Below, one piece after another: positions 8,373 to 16,243 of a stretch of DNA of 51,918 nt. The notes below the pieces were generated by a model. The model had not been told where the DNA came from, did not search any database, and saw only the letters and a program-made list of their open reading frames with translations. A program made the position numbers and the translations under genes. Where the stretch lies: the NCBI GenBank assembly GCA_947378785.1, contig CANCLK010000015.1, positions 1 to 51,918 of the forward strand, in the 5' to 3' direction. Source of the stretch: Comamonadaceae bacterium. GTDB lineage: Bacteria > Pseudomonadota > Gammaproteobacteria > Burkholderiales > Burkholderiaceae_C. Position 1 is the first letter of the stretch. The number at the start of each line of letters is the position of its first letter.

Positions 8373-9170
8373 ATGAACTTGCGTAGAAAAATATTTTTGT
8401 GTCTGGTGACTGGGCTTGTCGCACTGGCCGGTTGTACGACTGTCGCCCCGGTTGTCGATCCTGGCATCGTCAAGACGCTGGCACCCACCGGCAGCTTGCG
8501 TGTGGGCGTGTATCTCGGGAGTCCAACGTCCCTGGTGCGCGATGCCAAAACCGGCGACCCAGCCGGTGTCGCGTTCGAACTCGGCACTGCTTTGGGTCGT
8601 CAACTTGGCGTGCCGGTAGAGATCAAAGAATTCACCCGATTGGCCGATGTGTTGCAAGCGCTCAAGGCGGGTGCCGTGGATTTCACGTTCACCAATGCCA
8701 CTGAAGTGCGTGCCCGCGACATGGACTTCACCGCGCCCTTGCTGCGTCTCGAACTTGGTTATCTGGTGCCGCCCGCGTCTGCGTTGAAAAATGTCGCAGA
8801 CGTTGACACACCGGGCGTCCGTGTTGGCGTGGCGCAAGGCAGTTCTTCGCAGGCCGTATTGGGGCGACTCTTCAAGAACGCCGCCGTGGTGCCAGCGCCA
8901 TCGGTCACACAGGCGCAAGTCATGTTCCGCGAGGGTCAGCTCGACGCCTTCGCCACCAACAAGGGCATCCTCCATGAAATGGCGGATGCATTGCCCGGTT
9001 ATCGCATTTTGGACGGTCGTTGGGGTCTCGAAACCATGGCTATTGCGATTCCGCAGCAACGCGGCGCTGGCTTGCCTTACGTGCAACAGTTTGCCGAGGA
9101 TGCACATCGCTCAGGTTTGCTCGCCGGCATCGTGAAACGTGCTGGCCTGCGTGGCACCAGCCAAGACTGA
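8373..9170 (+). CDS. Family 3 extracellular solute-binding lipoprotein, no cognate permease nearby
   Basis: A 265-aa binding protein of the polar amino acid/organic acid type (SBP family 3). The N-terminus MNLRRKIFLCLVTGLVALAGC carries a lipobox (LAGC), so it should be a membrane-anchored lipoprotein. The body starts TGSLRVGVYLGSP, continues GVAFELGTALG and LKAGAVDFTFTNAT, and has a second lobe with VRVGVAQGSSS. It lies 45 bases after ligK with AAAGAAAGAGA as ribosome-binding site, and 27 bases before a Bug receptor, so it is part of the lig operon. No ABC permease or ATPase is adjacent. It could be a component of a remote importer or a ligand sensor. Confidence 0.85.
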   Translation: MNLRRKIFLCLVTGLVALAGCTTVAPVVDPGIVKTLAPTGSLRVGVYLGSPTSLVRDAKTGDPAGVAFELGTALGRQLGVPVEIKEFTRLADVLQALKAGAVDFTFTNATEVRARDMDFTAPLLRLELGYLVPPASALKNVADVDTPGVRVGVAQGSSSQAVLGRLFKNAAVVPAPSVTQAQVMFREGQLDAFATNKGILHEMADALPGYRILDGRWGLETMAIAIPQQRGAGLPYVQQFAEDAHRSGLLAGIVKRAGLRGTSQD

Positions 9171-9197
9171 TTTTTTATTTTTACGGACGGACACCTC

Positions 9198-10220
9198 ATG
9201 ACTTCATTCACAGATCCAAAATTGCCGCAGTTGCCGCAGTTGCCTCAGCGCCGCCATGGCCTTGCCGCGTTGCTGCTGTGCGCCTGCGGCCTCGGCATGC
9301 TGGCCAGCCCGGTGCTGGCCCAGACTTACCCGGCCAAGCCCGTGAAGATCGTGGTGGGTTATCCGGCGGGCGGCGCGGTGGACATCGTGGCGCGCACCAT
9401 GGGCCAGACGCTGTCGGCCAGCATGGGCCAGCCTTTTGTCATTGAAAACAAACCCGGCGCCGGCACCAACATTGCCGTTAAATATGTGATCGACAGCCCG
9501 GCCGATGGCTACACCTTGATGTTGGCCGCCAATGCCTTGGCCGCCAACATGTCGCTTTACCAACCCGCGCCTTTTGACGCTGAAAAAGACCTGGTGCCGA
9601 TCGCGCTGGTCGGCCGCGTGCCGGTGGTGCTGGCCGTCAACGCTGCAACCGGCCCGGCGACGCTGGCTAAATTGATCGAGTTGGCTAAGGCCAAGCCCGG
9701 CAGCTTCAATTACGCCAGCCCTGGCAATGGCTCAACGCCGCACATGGCGGTGGAGTTGTTCCAGGCCACCGCTGGCATTTCTATGTCGCACGTGCCTTAC
9801 CGTGGCGGCGGACCGGCCATCACCGATGTCATCGGCGGCCAGTTGCCGATGGTGGCCGTCAACGCACTGGAGGCGCTGCCACACGTTAAAAGCGGGCGTC
9901 TTCGCGTGCTCGCTGTGTTGAGCCCAACACGTGCAGCCACATTGCCGGATGTGCCCACCATGGCTGAGAGTGGTTTCCCGGGCTTTGAGGCCTCCGTCTG
10001 GTACGGCTTGGTGGCCCCGATTGCGACCCCCAAAGCGGTGGTGGTGCGGTTGCATGCCGAAGTTCAGAAGGCCTTGCAAACCCCTGAGGTGCGCGAGCGC
10101 ATGGCGGCGGTGGGTGGCATCGTGTTGCCGGGCACTACCGAGCAGTTCGCCGCGCTGATTCGTTCGGATCGCCTGCGTTACGCCAAGGTCGTTCGCGACG
10201 CCAACATCAAACCCGACTGA
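9198..10220 (+). CDS. Bug/TctC-family extracytoplasmic solute receptor
   Basis: Receptor of 340 aa. A long signal region includes a short repeat (PQLPQLPQ) before the hydrophobic core and ends ASPVLAQ. The mature protein has VGYPAGGAVD, IENKPGAGTN, DGYTLML, HVPYRGGGPA, LRVLAVLSP and DVPTMAES. It is the last gene of the ligUJK operon and converges on the EamA transporter with 17 bases between stops. The position suggests that it recognises an aromatic or tricarboxylic acid feeding oxalomesaconate metabolism, for example a lignin- or gallate-derived acid, but that is inference. Six Bug proteins in the window are clearly paralogous yet distinct in the ligand loops. Confidence 0.93.
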   Translation: MTSFTDPKLPQLPQLPQRRHGLAALLLCACGLGMLASPVLAQTYPAKPVKIVVGYPAGGAVDIVARTMGQTLSASMGQPFVIENKPGAGTNIAVKYVIDSPADGYTLMLAANALAANMSLYQPAPFDAEKDLVPIALVGRVPVVLAVNAATGPATLAKLIELAKAKPGSFNYASPGNGSTPHMAVELFQATAGISMSHVPYRGGGPAITDVIGGQLPMVAVNALEALPHVKSGRLRVLAVLSPTRAATLPDVPTMAESGFPGFEASVWYGLVAPIATPKAVVVRLHAEVQKALQTPEVRERMAAVGGIVLPGTTEQFAALIRSDRLRYAKVVRDANIKPD

Positions 10221-10237
10221 CCCCGCTTGTAGGCGCG

Positions 10238-11164
10238 TCAGCGTTTGCGCAATCCCAGCGCCATCACGGCCGCCACGACAAGCAAGGCCCCGGCCACCTG
10301 CACCGGGGCGATGCTTTGTCCCAGCAGCAACCAAGCCAGCACCAAGGCAAACACCGGTTCCACATTCATGATGGCGGAGTTGCCCACAACACCCAGCTTG
10401 GGGAGCACCGTGAACAGGATGGTGAAAGCGGTGCCGTACAAAAAAGTCAGCGCGGCCAGGCCCCACCAACCCACCATCGCTTGCGGAAAATGAAAACCGC
10501 CTTGGCCGACCACCACGGTCAAGCCCACCACACCCGTCAGCATCAAGGTGGTGGCAGTTCGGACGCGGCCATCCAGGTCGGCAGCCTCGTTTTGCGTCAA
10601 CACCAGTGCCAGCCCGAAGGTTGCGGCTGCCGCCATGGCGAAGCCAACACCAGCCCCGATGCGGGACCATTGGGCTGAAGCGCCCAAGCCTGAGGAGGCG
10701 CCCAGCACATCGAGCGCCAGTGCCAGCCCCAGCAAGATCACCGGCATGGCCATGAGCATGGTTCGCTCGGGCCGCTGTCGGTAAATCACCCAGGCCCACA
10801 GCGCTGTCCAGAGGGGGTGGGTGTTGAAGGCCAGCAGCGCTAACGCCACCGGCAGCAGAGCGACGGATGAGTAGATGCACACGCTCTGCACACCGATCAA
10901 CAAACCGATGACCGGCAGCACGCGTTTGTGGCGTGCGCTGAAGCGCAGGCTGGCCCCTTGCACGACGACGATGATGGCGATGACCAGCGCCGTCACCAAG
11001 CTGCGAAAGACCACCGCTGTCGCCACATCGGTGCCATTGTTGAAGGCAATGCGGGCGGCCACATGGTTGCCACCCATCATCAGTGCGACCAGCAGCAGCG
11101 TGGCAAAGGCGCTGGCGCTGAGCGCCTTGACGGGGGCGAGTGAGGTGGGCGTGGTGCGGTTCAT
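10238..11164 (-). CDS. EamA/DMT-family transporter
   Basis: An integral membrane protein of about 308 aa with ten predicted hydrophobic segments in two EamA halves, typical of drug/metabolite transporters of the RhaT/YdcZ superfamily that often export or import small metabolites. The first segment begins SAFATLLLVALMMGGNHVAAR. ATG 11164 (MNRTTPTS) is preferred over an upstream in-frame start at 11227, which would add 21 non-hydrophobic residues and run into the palindromic operator. It is divergent from a GntR regulator, the usual arrangement for a regulated transporter. The substrate cannot be inferred. Confidence 0.85.
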   Translation of the reverse strand: MNRTTPTSLAPVKALSASAFATLLLVALMMGGNHVAARIAFNNGTDVATAVVFRSLVTALVIAIIVVVQGASLRFSARHKRVLPVIGLLIGVQSVCIYSSVALLPVALALLAFNTHPLWTALWAWVIYRQRPERTMLMAMPVILLGLALALDVLGASSGLGASAQWSRIGAGVGFAMAAAATFGLALVLTQNEAADLDGRVRTATTLMLTGVVGLTVVVGQGGFHFPQAMVGWWGLAALTFLYGTAFTILFTVLPKLGVVGNSAIMNVEPVFALVLAWLLLGQSIAPVQVAGALLVVAAVMALGLRKR

Positions 11165-11218
11165 GCGGGGATGGTACGCCCAGAACCAAAGCGCACAAAG
11201 ACAGGGTCGGGTTAACAC

Positions 11219-11245
11219 TATGCACAAAATTTGTTTTTATGCATA
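11219..11245. promoter_or_regulatory. 27-bp palindrome, candidate GntR operator
   Basis: Arms TATGCACAAAA (11219-11229) and TTTTATGCATA (11235-11245) are inverted with 10 of 11 matches around TTTGT. It lies between the divergent EamA (start 11164) and GntR (start 11273) genes, 28 bases before the GntR ATG. It is well placed to repress both promoters. Confidence 0.6.
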
Positions 11246-11272
11246 AAGTCTAGAAAACTTAAAAGCCATCTG

Positions 11273-11968
11273 ATGTCGCCCGCCCTGTCCTTGAACCACG
11301 CACCGCTCTCTGAGCAAGCCTTTGCGCAGCTGCGTCATGCTGTGCTTGCGGGGGCATTTGAGCCCGGCGCCAAACTCAAGATAGACGAGTTGCAAGACAG
11401 TTATGGCTTTTCGAGCAGCCCACTGCGAGAAGCCTTGAACCGCCTGAGTCAAGAGGGGTTGGTCAGGGCCGATGACCGCAAGGGTTTCAGGGTCGCACCG
11501 ATTTCACGCGAAGACTTGGCCGACATCACGCACATGCGTTTGATGGTCGATGTCGCGGCACTGCGTGAATCCATCCTGCATGGCGACGATGCATGGGAGG
11601 CGGCTATCGTCGCGGCGGCCCATCGCCTGGCCAAAGTTGAATTGCAACTGGGCGAAGGGCCGAAGGTGCTCAACGAAACTTGGACGGGTCTGCACCGTGA
11701 CTACCATTTAGCGCTGCTGGCGGCCTGCCCGTCACAGCGTCAACGCGCCTTGTGTGCGAGTTTGTTTGACCAAGCCGAGCGTTACAGACGCTACTCAGCG
11801 CTGCATCGCGTGACCCATCACAACAAGAACAAGTCGCACCGCCGGCTGATGGACGCCGTGCTCAAGGGCGATGCCGACACCGCCTGTGTGTTGCTGGCGG
11901 AGCACATCCGCAGCACCCAAATCAATGTTGAAGCCGCCCTTCAGCGCTTTGAAGCCAGCCAGCGCTGA
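11273..11968 (+). CDS. GntR-family regulator, FCD (FadR-like) subfamily
   Basis: About 231 aa. The N-terminal winged helix (residues 5-75) has LSEQAFAQLRHAVLAGAFEPG, SSSPLREALNRLSQEGLV and the wing GFRVAPIS. The C-terminal FCD ligand domain includes DITHMRLMVDVAALRESI, HRDYHLALLAACPSQRQ and HRRLMDAVLKGD, with the histidines that usually bind a metal near the ligand. ATG 11273 is preferred; an upstream in-frame TTG at 11231 lies inside the palindrome. It heads the VOC-FAH-Bug-DUF1185 gene set and is divergent from the EamA gene, so it probably represses both in the absence of an acid ligand. Confidence 0.92.
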   Translation: MSPALSLNHAPLSEQAFAQLRHAVLAGAFEPGAKLKIDELQDSYGFSSSPLREALNRLSQEGLVRADDRKGFRVAPISREDLADITHMRLMVDVAALRESILHGDDAWEAAIVAAAHRLAKVELQLGEGPKVLNETWTGLHRDYHLALLAACPSQRQRALCASLFDQAERYRRYSALHRVTHHNKNKSHRRLMDAVLKGDADTACVLLAEHIRSTQINVEAALQRFEASQR

Positions 11969-12003
11969 ATTCCAATACGCATCTCTTCAAACAGGAACAC
12001 CCC

Positions 12004-12549
12004 ATGCTTTCAGTGACACGGCCAACGCCATCGCATTTTGGAATTTTCGTCACTGATACGCAGCGCATGGTGAGTTTTTATACGAACGTCTTTGGCCTGA
12101 CGGTCACTGACCGCGGTGTCGGCCGAACCTTCAAGAGCGAGCTGGTGTTCATGAGTGCCAGCCCCGATCAGCATCACCAGCTGGTGTTGGCATCGGGGCG
12201 ACCCCCTGAGGCGACCTTCAGCACGGTCATGCAGATTTCGTTTGCCGTCCCCAGCATTCAGCACATCCGTGATGCACAAGCCGCAGCACTGGCCCATGGC
12301 GCGACCAATCTGCGTGGCCTGAACCACGGGAACGCGCTGTCGCTGTATTTTTCGGACCCCGAGGGGAACACCATCGAGGTCTATCTCGATACCCCTTGGT
12401 ATGTGGCCCAGCCGCATGGCGACCCGCTCGACCTCAGCAAGAGCGATGCAGAGCTGATGCGCGAGACCGAAGCCATTTGCCGCGCCGACCCCACCTTCAT
12501 GCCGCTGGCCGATTGGCAAGCTCGCTTTGAGCGCGAATCGGCCGTGTGA
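12004..12549 (+). CDS. Single-domain VOC protein, extradiol-dioxygenase-like
   Basis: A 181-aa vicinal-oxygen-chelate protein made of one pair of beta-alpha-beta-beta-beta modules. Candidate metal ligands are His11 (SHFGIFVTD), His57 or His58 (HHQLVL) and Glu125 (NTIEVY). Tyr115 lies ten residues before Glu125 in YFSDPEGN, the spacing I recall for the catalytic tyrosine of catechol 2,3-dioxygenases, and His108 precedes it. The C-terminal tail (130-181) resembles the extension seen in related Burkholderiales proteins. Classical extradiol enzymes have two domains and about 300 residues, so this would be a one-domain type; a glyoxalase- or isomerase-like role is also possible. It is 35 bases after gntR and 39 before the FAH gene, consistent with ring cleavage followed by hydrolysis. 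Confidence 0.78.
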   Translation: MLSVTRPTPSHFGIFVTDTQRMVSFYTNVFGLTVTDRGVGRTFKSELVFMSASPDQHHQLVLASGRPPEATFSTVMQISFAVPSIQHIRDAQAAALAHGATNLRGLNHGNALSLYFSDPEGNTIEVYLDTPWYVAQPHGDPLDLSKSDAELMRETEAICRADPTFMPLADWQARFERESAV

Positions 12550-12588
12550 TTCGGCGCATATTTTTTCATTTCAACTGTTGGAGATTTC

Positions 12589-13452
12589 ATGAGATTACTG
12601 TCTTACATGCATCAAGGCCAAGAATGCTATGGCGCTGCCATTGGCGATGTGGCGGTCAACCTGAGTCGCAGTCGGCCCGAGCTGCCCACGCTGGCTGAGT
12701 ACATCGGATCGGGCGAGTACCTGAAGGCGGCAGAGCATGCGAAAGGGGCGCCGGTGGACGGCCCGTTGGCCACCCTGCATTACCTGCCAGTGATTCCGCG
12801 CTCGGAAAAAATCATTTGTGCCGTGCGCAATTACATGGACCACCACCAAGAAGTGCTGGCCGCCGGCATGCACCGTGAACTGTCCGAACAACCACCGATC
12901 TTCTTGCGCGTCTGGCGCTCCCAGATTGGGCACAACCAGCCCATCATCAACCCGAAGGTGTCTGACTCGCTGGACTGGGAGGGCGAGCTGGCCGTCATCA
13001 TCGGCAAGGAAGGCCGCAACATCCCGAAAGAAGACGCGTGGCAATACGTTGCCGGCTACTCTTGCTACAACGATGGGAGTGTGCGCGAATGGCAGTTCCA
13101 TGCCAAACAAATTGCTTCCGGCAAAAACTTCGAGGCCACTGGCGGCTTTGGCCCATGGATGGTCACCGCCGATGAAATCGCGCCGGGCCGGGAACTCAAA
13201 TTGGTCACGCGTTTGAATGGCAAGGTCGAGCAGTCCAGCCACACCGGCCACATGATTTTCGACATTCCGACGCTGATCAATTACGCCTCGACCATCTTCA
13301 CGCTGGTGCCGGGTGACGTCATCGCCACCGGTACACCGGCCGGTGTCGGCTGGAGCCGCAAACCGCCGCTGGTCATGCGCGCGGGCGATGTGGTGGAAGT
13401 CGAGATCGAAGCCGTCGGCACCTTGCGCAATCCAATCGCCGCCGGCGCCTGA
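12589..13452 (+). CDS. Fumarylacetoacetate hydrolase family protein
   Basis: A 287-aa FAH-fold hydrolase or hydratase/isomerase. The metal-binding acidic motif is DWEGELAVIIGKEGRNI (about residues 126-142). NDGSVREWQ, SGKNFEATGGFGPWMVT and GDVIATGTPAGVG are family blocks. Members hydrolyse acylpyruvates or isomerise and decarboxylate ring-cleavage products, and related proteins include ureidoglycolate lyase-like enzymes. With the VOC protein directly upstream it could act on the ring-fission product. GGAG lies upstream of the ATG. A change from the more usual NDxSARDLQ to NDGSVREWQ is visible, so the substrate may differ from well-studied enzymes. Confidence 0.85.
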   Translation: MRLLSYMHQGQECYGAAIGDVAVNLSRSRPELPTLAEYIGSGEYLKAAEHAKGAPVDGPLATLHYLPVIPRSEKIICAVRNYMDHHQEVLAAGMHRELSEQPPIFLRVWRSQIGHNQPIINPKVSDSLDWEGELAVIIGKEGRNIPKEDAWQYVAGYSCYNDGSVREWQFHAKQIASGKNFEATGGFGPWMVTADEIAPGRELKLVTRLNGKVEQSSHTGHMIFDIPTLINYASTIFTLVPGDVIATGTPAGVGWSRKPPLVMRAGDVVEVEIEAVGTLRNPIAAGA

Positions 13453-13520
13453 ACCGGCGAATCTGCCATGGACCCGTCAGAGGTCCAGGCAGTGTTGTTG
13501 CAAAACACCAGGAGACAAGC

Positions 13521-14486
13521 ATGGACAGAAGACTCTTTTTAAGCATCGGTGCAGCGGGTGCTGCGGCCAGCCTGCCGGCGTGGGCCCAAAGCTATCCTGA
13601 GCGGCCGATCCGGATTTTGCAGGGCTTCGCACCCGGCGGCAATGCCGACGCGATTGCGCGGCTGATGGGTGGTGAAATGGGCAAGACGTTGGGCCAATCA
13701 ATGGTGGTCGAAGCCCAAGCCGGTGCTGGCGGCACGATTGCCGCCACCACCGTCTCCCGCGCCAAGCCCGATGGCTACACGCTGTTGCTCGCCACCGGTG
13801 GCCATGTGGTGGCCGGCGCGCTTTACAACACGCTGGCTTACCAGACCGTCAGCAGTTTCGAGATGGTGTCGACCATCACGTACTTTCCCTTCCTGATCGT
13901 CGCGCAAGCCAATTCGAAATTTCGTAATTTCAAAGATGTGCTGGCTGCGGCTAAAAGCGCGCCAGGGTCGATGGCCTATGGCACGGCGGGCATTGGCTCG
14001 ACGCACCATTTGGCGGGCGAATTGCTGGCCAAGATGGCTGGCGTTGACATGCTGCATGTACCTTACCGCGGCGATGCCGCCTCGCTCACAGCGTTGCTGG
14101 CGGGTGATGTGCCCTTCATCATCGCGCCACCCACCGCTGTGCTGAGCAACATCAAAGCCGGCAAGCTGCGTGCGTTGGCCGCCACGGGTCCGCAGCGCTG
14201 GCCTGGTTTGCCGGAAGTACCTACCGTGAGTGAACAGGGCGTGACTGGCTACGACGTGCGTTCATGGGCCGGGCTGATGGCGCCGGCCGGTACACCGCGT
14301 GCTGTGGTCGATCGGCTCAACGCAGACACGCTCAAGGCCTTGCAGATTCCGGCCGTGAAAACGCGGCTTGAAGACATTGGCGGTGAGGTGCGCGGCAGCA
14401 CGCCTGAAGAGATGAAAGCTATGGTCGCCTCAGAACTCAGTCGCTGGGTACAGGTGGTGGCGGACGCCAAAATTCCAAAGCAATGA
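13521..14486 (+). CDS. Bug/TctC-family receptor with Tat-like signal
   Basis: A 321-aa Bug receptor. The N-terminus MDRRLFLSIGAAGAAASLPAWAQ has an RR-x-F-L motif just ahead of a weakly hydrophobic core, which suggests Tat export instead of Sec, unlike the other Bug proteins here. The ligand loops also differ: GFAPGGNAD and VEAQAGAGG where relatives have VENKPGAGG, and HVPYRGDAAS. AGGAGA precedes the ATG. It follows the FAH gene by 68 bases and precedes the DUF1185 gene by 34. It is likely to bring in the substrate of the VOC-FAH pathway; no permease is present. Confidence 0.92.
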   Translation: MDRRLFLSIGAAGAAASLPAWAQSYPERPIRILQGFAPGGNADAIARLMGGEMGKTLGQSMVVEAQAGAGGTIAATTVSRAKPDGYTLLLATGGHVVAGALYNTLAYQTVSSFEMVSTITYFPFLIVAQANSKFRNFKDVLAAAKSAPGSMAYGTAGIGSTHHLAGELLAKMAGVDMLHVPYRGDAASLTALLAGDVPFIIAPPTAVLSNIKAGKLRALAATGPQRWPGLPEVPTVSEQGVTGYDVRSWAGLMAPAGTPRAVVDRLNADTLKALQIPAVKTRLEDIGGEVRGSTPEEMKAMVASELSRWVQVVADAKIPKQ

Positions 14487-14520
14487 ATATCAACGCAACA
14501 AATTAACTGACGAAGGCTTT

Positions 14521-15099
14521 ATGTCCCTGATTGAAATTCGCAAACGCAGCCTGACCATTGAAACCATTCACCACGAAGGCGGAGCGCCGGTGGCCACGCC
14601 ACTGCGGCTGGCAGCCGCTTGCGCCGTGGTGCGCAATCCCTACGCGGGCCGGTACGAACCCGATCTCATGCCCTTCATGGCGGAGTTGCGTGCACTTGGC
14701 ACCTTGCTGGCCGAAGAGTTGGTTGGCGTGCTCGGCAAAGAGAATGTGGAGGTTTACAGCAAGGCCGCTATCGTCGGTGTCGACGGTGAGTTGGAGCATG
14801 CCGCCGTGTGGCATGAAGCCGGCGGTTGGGCTATGCGCAGCGTGCTGGGCGAACCCAAGGCGATGGTGCCAGCAGCCAAGGCCGTTGCGGCGACAGGCTA
14901 CCGCCTGATGGTGCCCCTCCATTACATCCACGCCAGCTATGTGCGCAGCCACTACAACGTCATGGAAGTTGGCATTCAGGACGCGCCTCGGCCGCGTGAA
15001 ATTGTGTATGCGCTGGTCATGGGCACGGGAGGGCGTGTGCACGCGCGCCTAGGCGGGCTGACCAAAGAGCAAGTCAGCGTGCACGACGGACAGCGTTGA
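14521..15099 (+). CDS. DUF1185 (amino acid synthesis family) protein
   Basis: A 192-aa protein of the DUF1185/AA_synth family. Conserved parts are readable: the start LIEIRKRSLTIETIHHEGG, the block CAVVRNPYAGRYEPDL, GVDGELEHAA, and a histidine-rich segment VPLHYIHASYVRSHYN at about 136-151. The family name is historical and no reaction is firmly known to me; structures exist without function. GAAGG precedes the ATG. As the last gene of a GntR-VOC-FAH-Bug set, its context argues for organic acid or aromatic catabolism over amino acid biosynthesis. The histidine/tyrosine cluster could be a catalytic or metal site. Confidence 0.82.
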   Translation: MSLIEIRKRSLTIETIHHEGGAPVATPLRLAAACAVVRNPYAGRYEPDLMPFMAELRALGTLLAEELVGVLGKENVEVYSKAAIVGVDGELEHAAVWHEAGGWAMRSVLGEPKAMVPAAKAVAATGYRLMVPLHYIHASYVRSHYNVMEVGIQDAPRPREIVYALVMGTGGRVHARLGGLTKEQVSVHDGQR

Positions 15100-15131
15100 C
15101 CTCCCTGCGTTAATCGGTCTGCACTGAGGTC

Positions 15132-16154
15132 TCAGCGCTGCGGCAGCAAGACCAGTTTCCCCAGCGTCTGTCCCGCGTCCAACAAGGTGTGCGCTTGGCG
15201 CGCATCACGCAGCGCGAACAGCGTGGGCGGCGGTGGCTGCAGCACGCCTGAGGCCATGAGTGAGATGGCGCGCTCCATCAGCGCACGTCGCTGTGCGGGT
15301 GCTTGATCGAGCGTGTGGATGGAGTAGCAGCGCACGCCTAAGCTCTTGCCTAACAAGCGGCGCATGTCGCCCAGCAGGTTCTCGGTTGGCAAACCACCCA
15401 GCGCGTTATAAGACAGCAAAGTACCCAGCGGTGCCAGCAAGTCCAACTGCGCGCTGAAACCCGGACCGGCCACATGGTCCAGCACCAGATCCAACCCGCG
15501 GCCGTCCGTCAGCGCCATCACTTCAGTCTGCACCGATTGATGGCTGCGGTGAATCAGGTGGCGCGCGCCGGCAGCTTGCGCGTAAGCGTATTTTTCATCA
15601 CTGCTCACAGTGCCAATGGCCAGCAGTCCGTCGGCTTCAGCCAGTTGCAAGACGGCGGTGCCGACGCCGCCAGCCGCGCCATGTATTAACACGCTGGTGG
15701 GCTGCTGGATGCCAGACGCGTAAAGCAGCGCACCGGCCAATTGGTAGTTGCCCAAGGTCACGGCATCGACCGGTGAGACTTCGTCGGGCAAACGATACAC
15801 AGCATCCGCCGGCACACAGATGGCCTCGGCATAACAACCACCGCGCTGGGGCAGTTCACGCGCACTCACCAGCACCCGCTGACCTGAGCGCAGGTGGGTG
15901 ACGGACGAACCCACAGCGTCGATATAACCGGCCATTTCGTTGCCGGGCACCGCCGGTAAGGGCGGCATCCAGGCGTAGCTGCCTTTGCGAATCAGCGCAT
16001 CGGGCTTGCCAACGCCGATGGCCTCGGCGCGCACCCGCACTTCATGCGGGGCCGGTTGCGGCAGCGGCCGCCTGACGAGCTCGAGCACCTCGGGACCGCC
16101 GGTGCGCGAAAGTTGAATAACGTCAATGGCATCAGTGTCAAGCAGGTGAGTCAT
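15132..16154 (-). CDS. Zinc-independent quinone oxidoreductase-like MDR protein
   Basis: A 340-aa medium-chain dehydrogenase/reductase. The GroES-like N-terminal half has PHEVRVRAEAIGVGKPDALIRKG and PAVPGNEMAGYIDAVG. The Rossmann half has HGAAGGVGTAVLQLAEADG, a nucleotide-binding AxxGxxG typical of NADPH:quinone oxidoreductases. The cysteine/histidine zinc ligands of true alcohol dehydrogenases are absent. It is transcribed away from the Bug-dehydrogenase operon, with 136 bases between starts. It may reduce a quinone or enone related to neighbouring catabolism, but nothing in the sequence shows the substrate. Confidence 0.88.
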   Translation of the reverse strand: MTHLLDTDAIDVIQLSRTGGPEVLELVRRPLPQPAPHEVRVRAEAIGVGKPDALIRKGSYAWMPPLPAVPGNEMAGYIDAVGSSVTHLRSGQRVLVSARELPQRGGCYAEAICVPADAVYRLPDEVSPVDAVTLGNYQLAGALLYASGIQQPTSVLIHGAAGGVGTAVLQLAEADGLLAIGTVSSDEKYAYAQAAGARHLIHRSHQSVQTEVMALTDGRGLDLVLDHVAGPGFSAQLDLLAPLGTLLSYNALGGLPTENLLGDMRRLLGKSLGVRCYSIHTLDQAPAQRRALMERAISLMASGVLQPPPPTLFALRDARQAHTLLDAGQTLGKLVLLPQR

Positions 16155-16192
16155 GGCATCCAGCGCTGAAAGATAAAAGAAAATGGCCGCAG

Positions 16193-16203
16193 TATGTCAC
16201 ATA
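16193..16203. promoter_or_regulatory. Small palindrome in divergent intergenic region
   Basis: TATGTCACATA, arms TATGT/ACATA around one base, lies in the 136-base gap between the quinone-oxidoreductase-like gene and the Bug operon. It is 39 bases before the former's start codon and 88 before the latter's. The position suits an operator, but the palindrome is short. Confidence 0.3.
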
Positions 16204-16243
16204 GACTCAACGATTCAGACGATTAAACAAGCACAAGAAGCGG

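Noticed and set aside
8085..9107. A 340-residue minus-strand frame opposite ligK and the binding lipoprotein
   Set aside because: The plus-strand genes have lipobox, family motifs and ribosome-binding sites; the antisense frame has no domain and is a shadow.
9223..9250. Short repeated CAGTTGCC units in the signal region of a Bug gene
   Set aside because: They encode a repeated Pro-Gln-Leu stretch in the leader; too short and local to be a mobile or CRISPR-like repeat.
9732..11225. A 497-residue minus-strand frame opposite the Bug receptor and in another frame of the EamA gene
   Set aside because: It covers two well-supported genes, and its protein is Arg/Gly/His-rich low-complexity sequence typical of shadow frames in GC-rich DNA.
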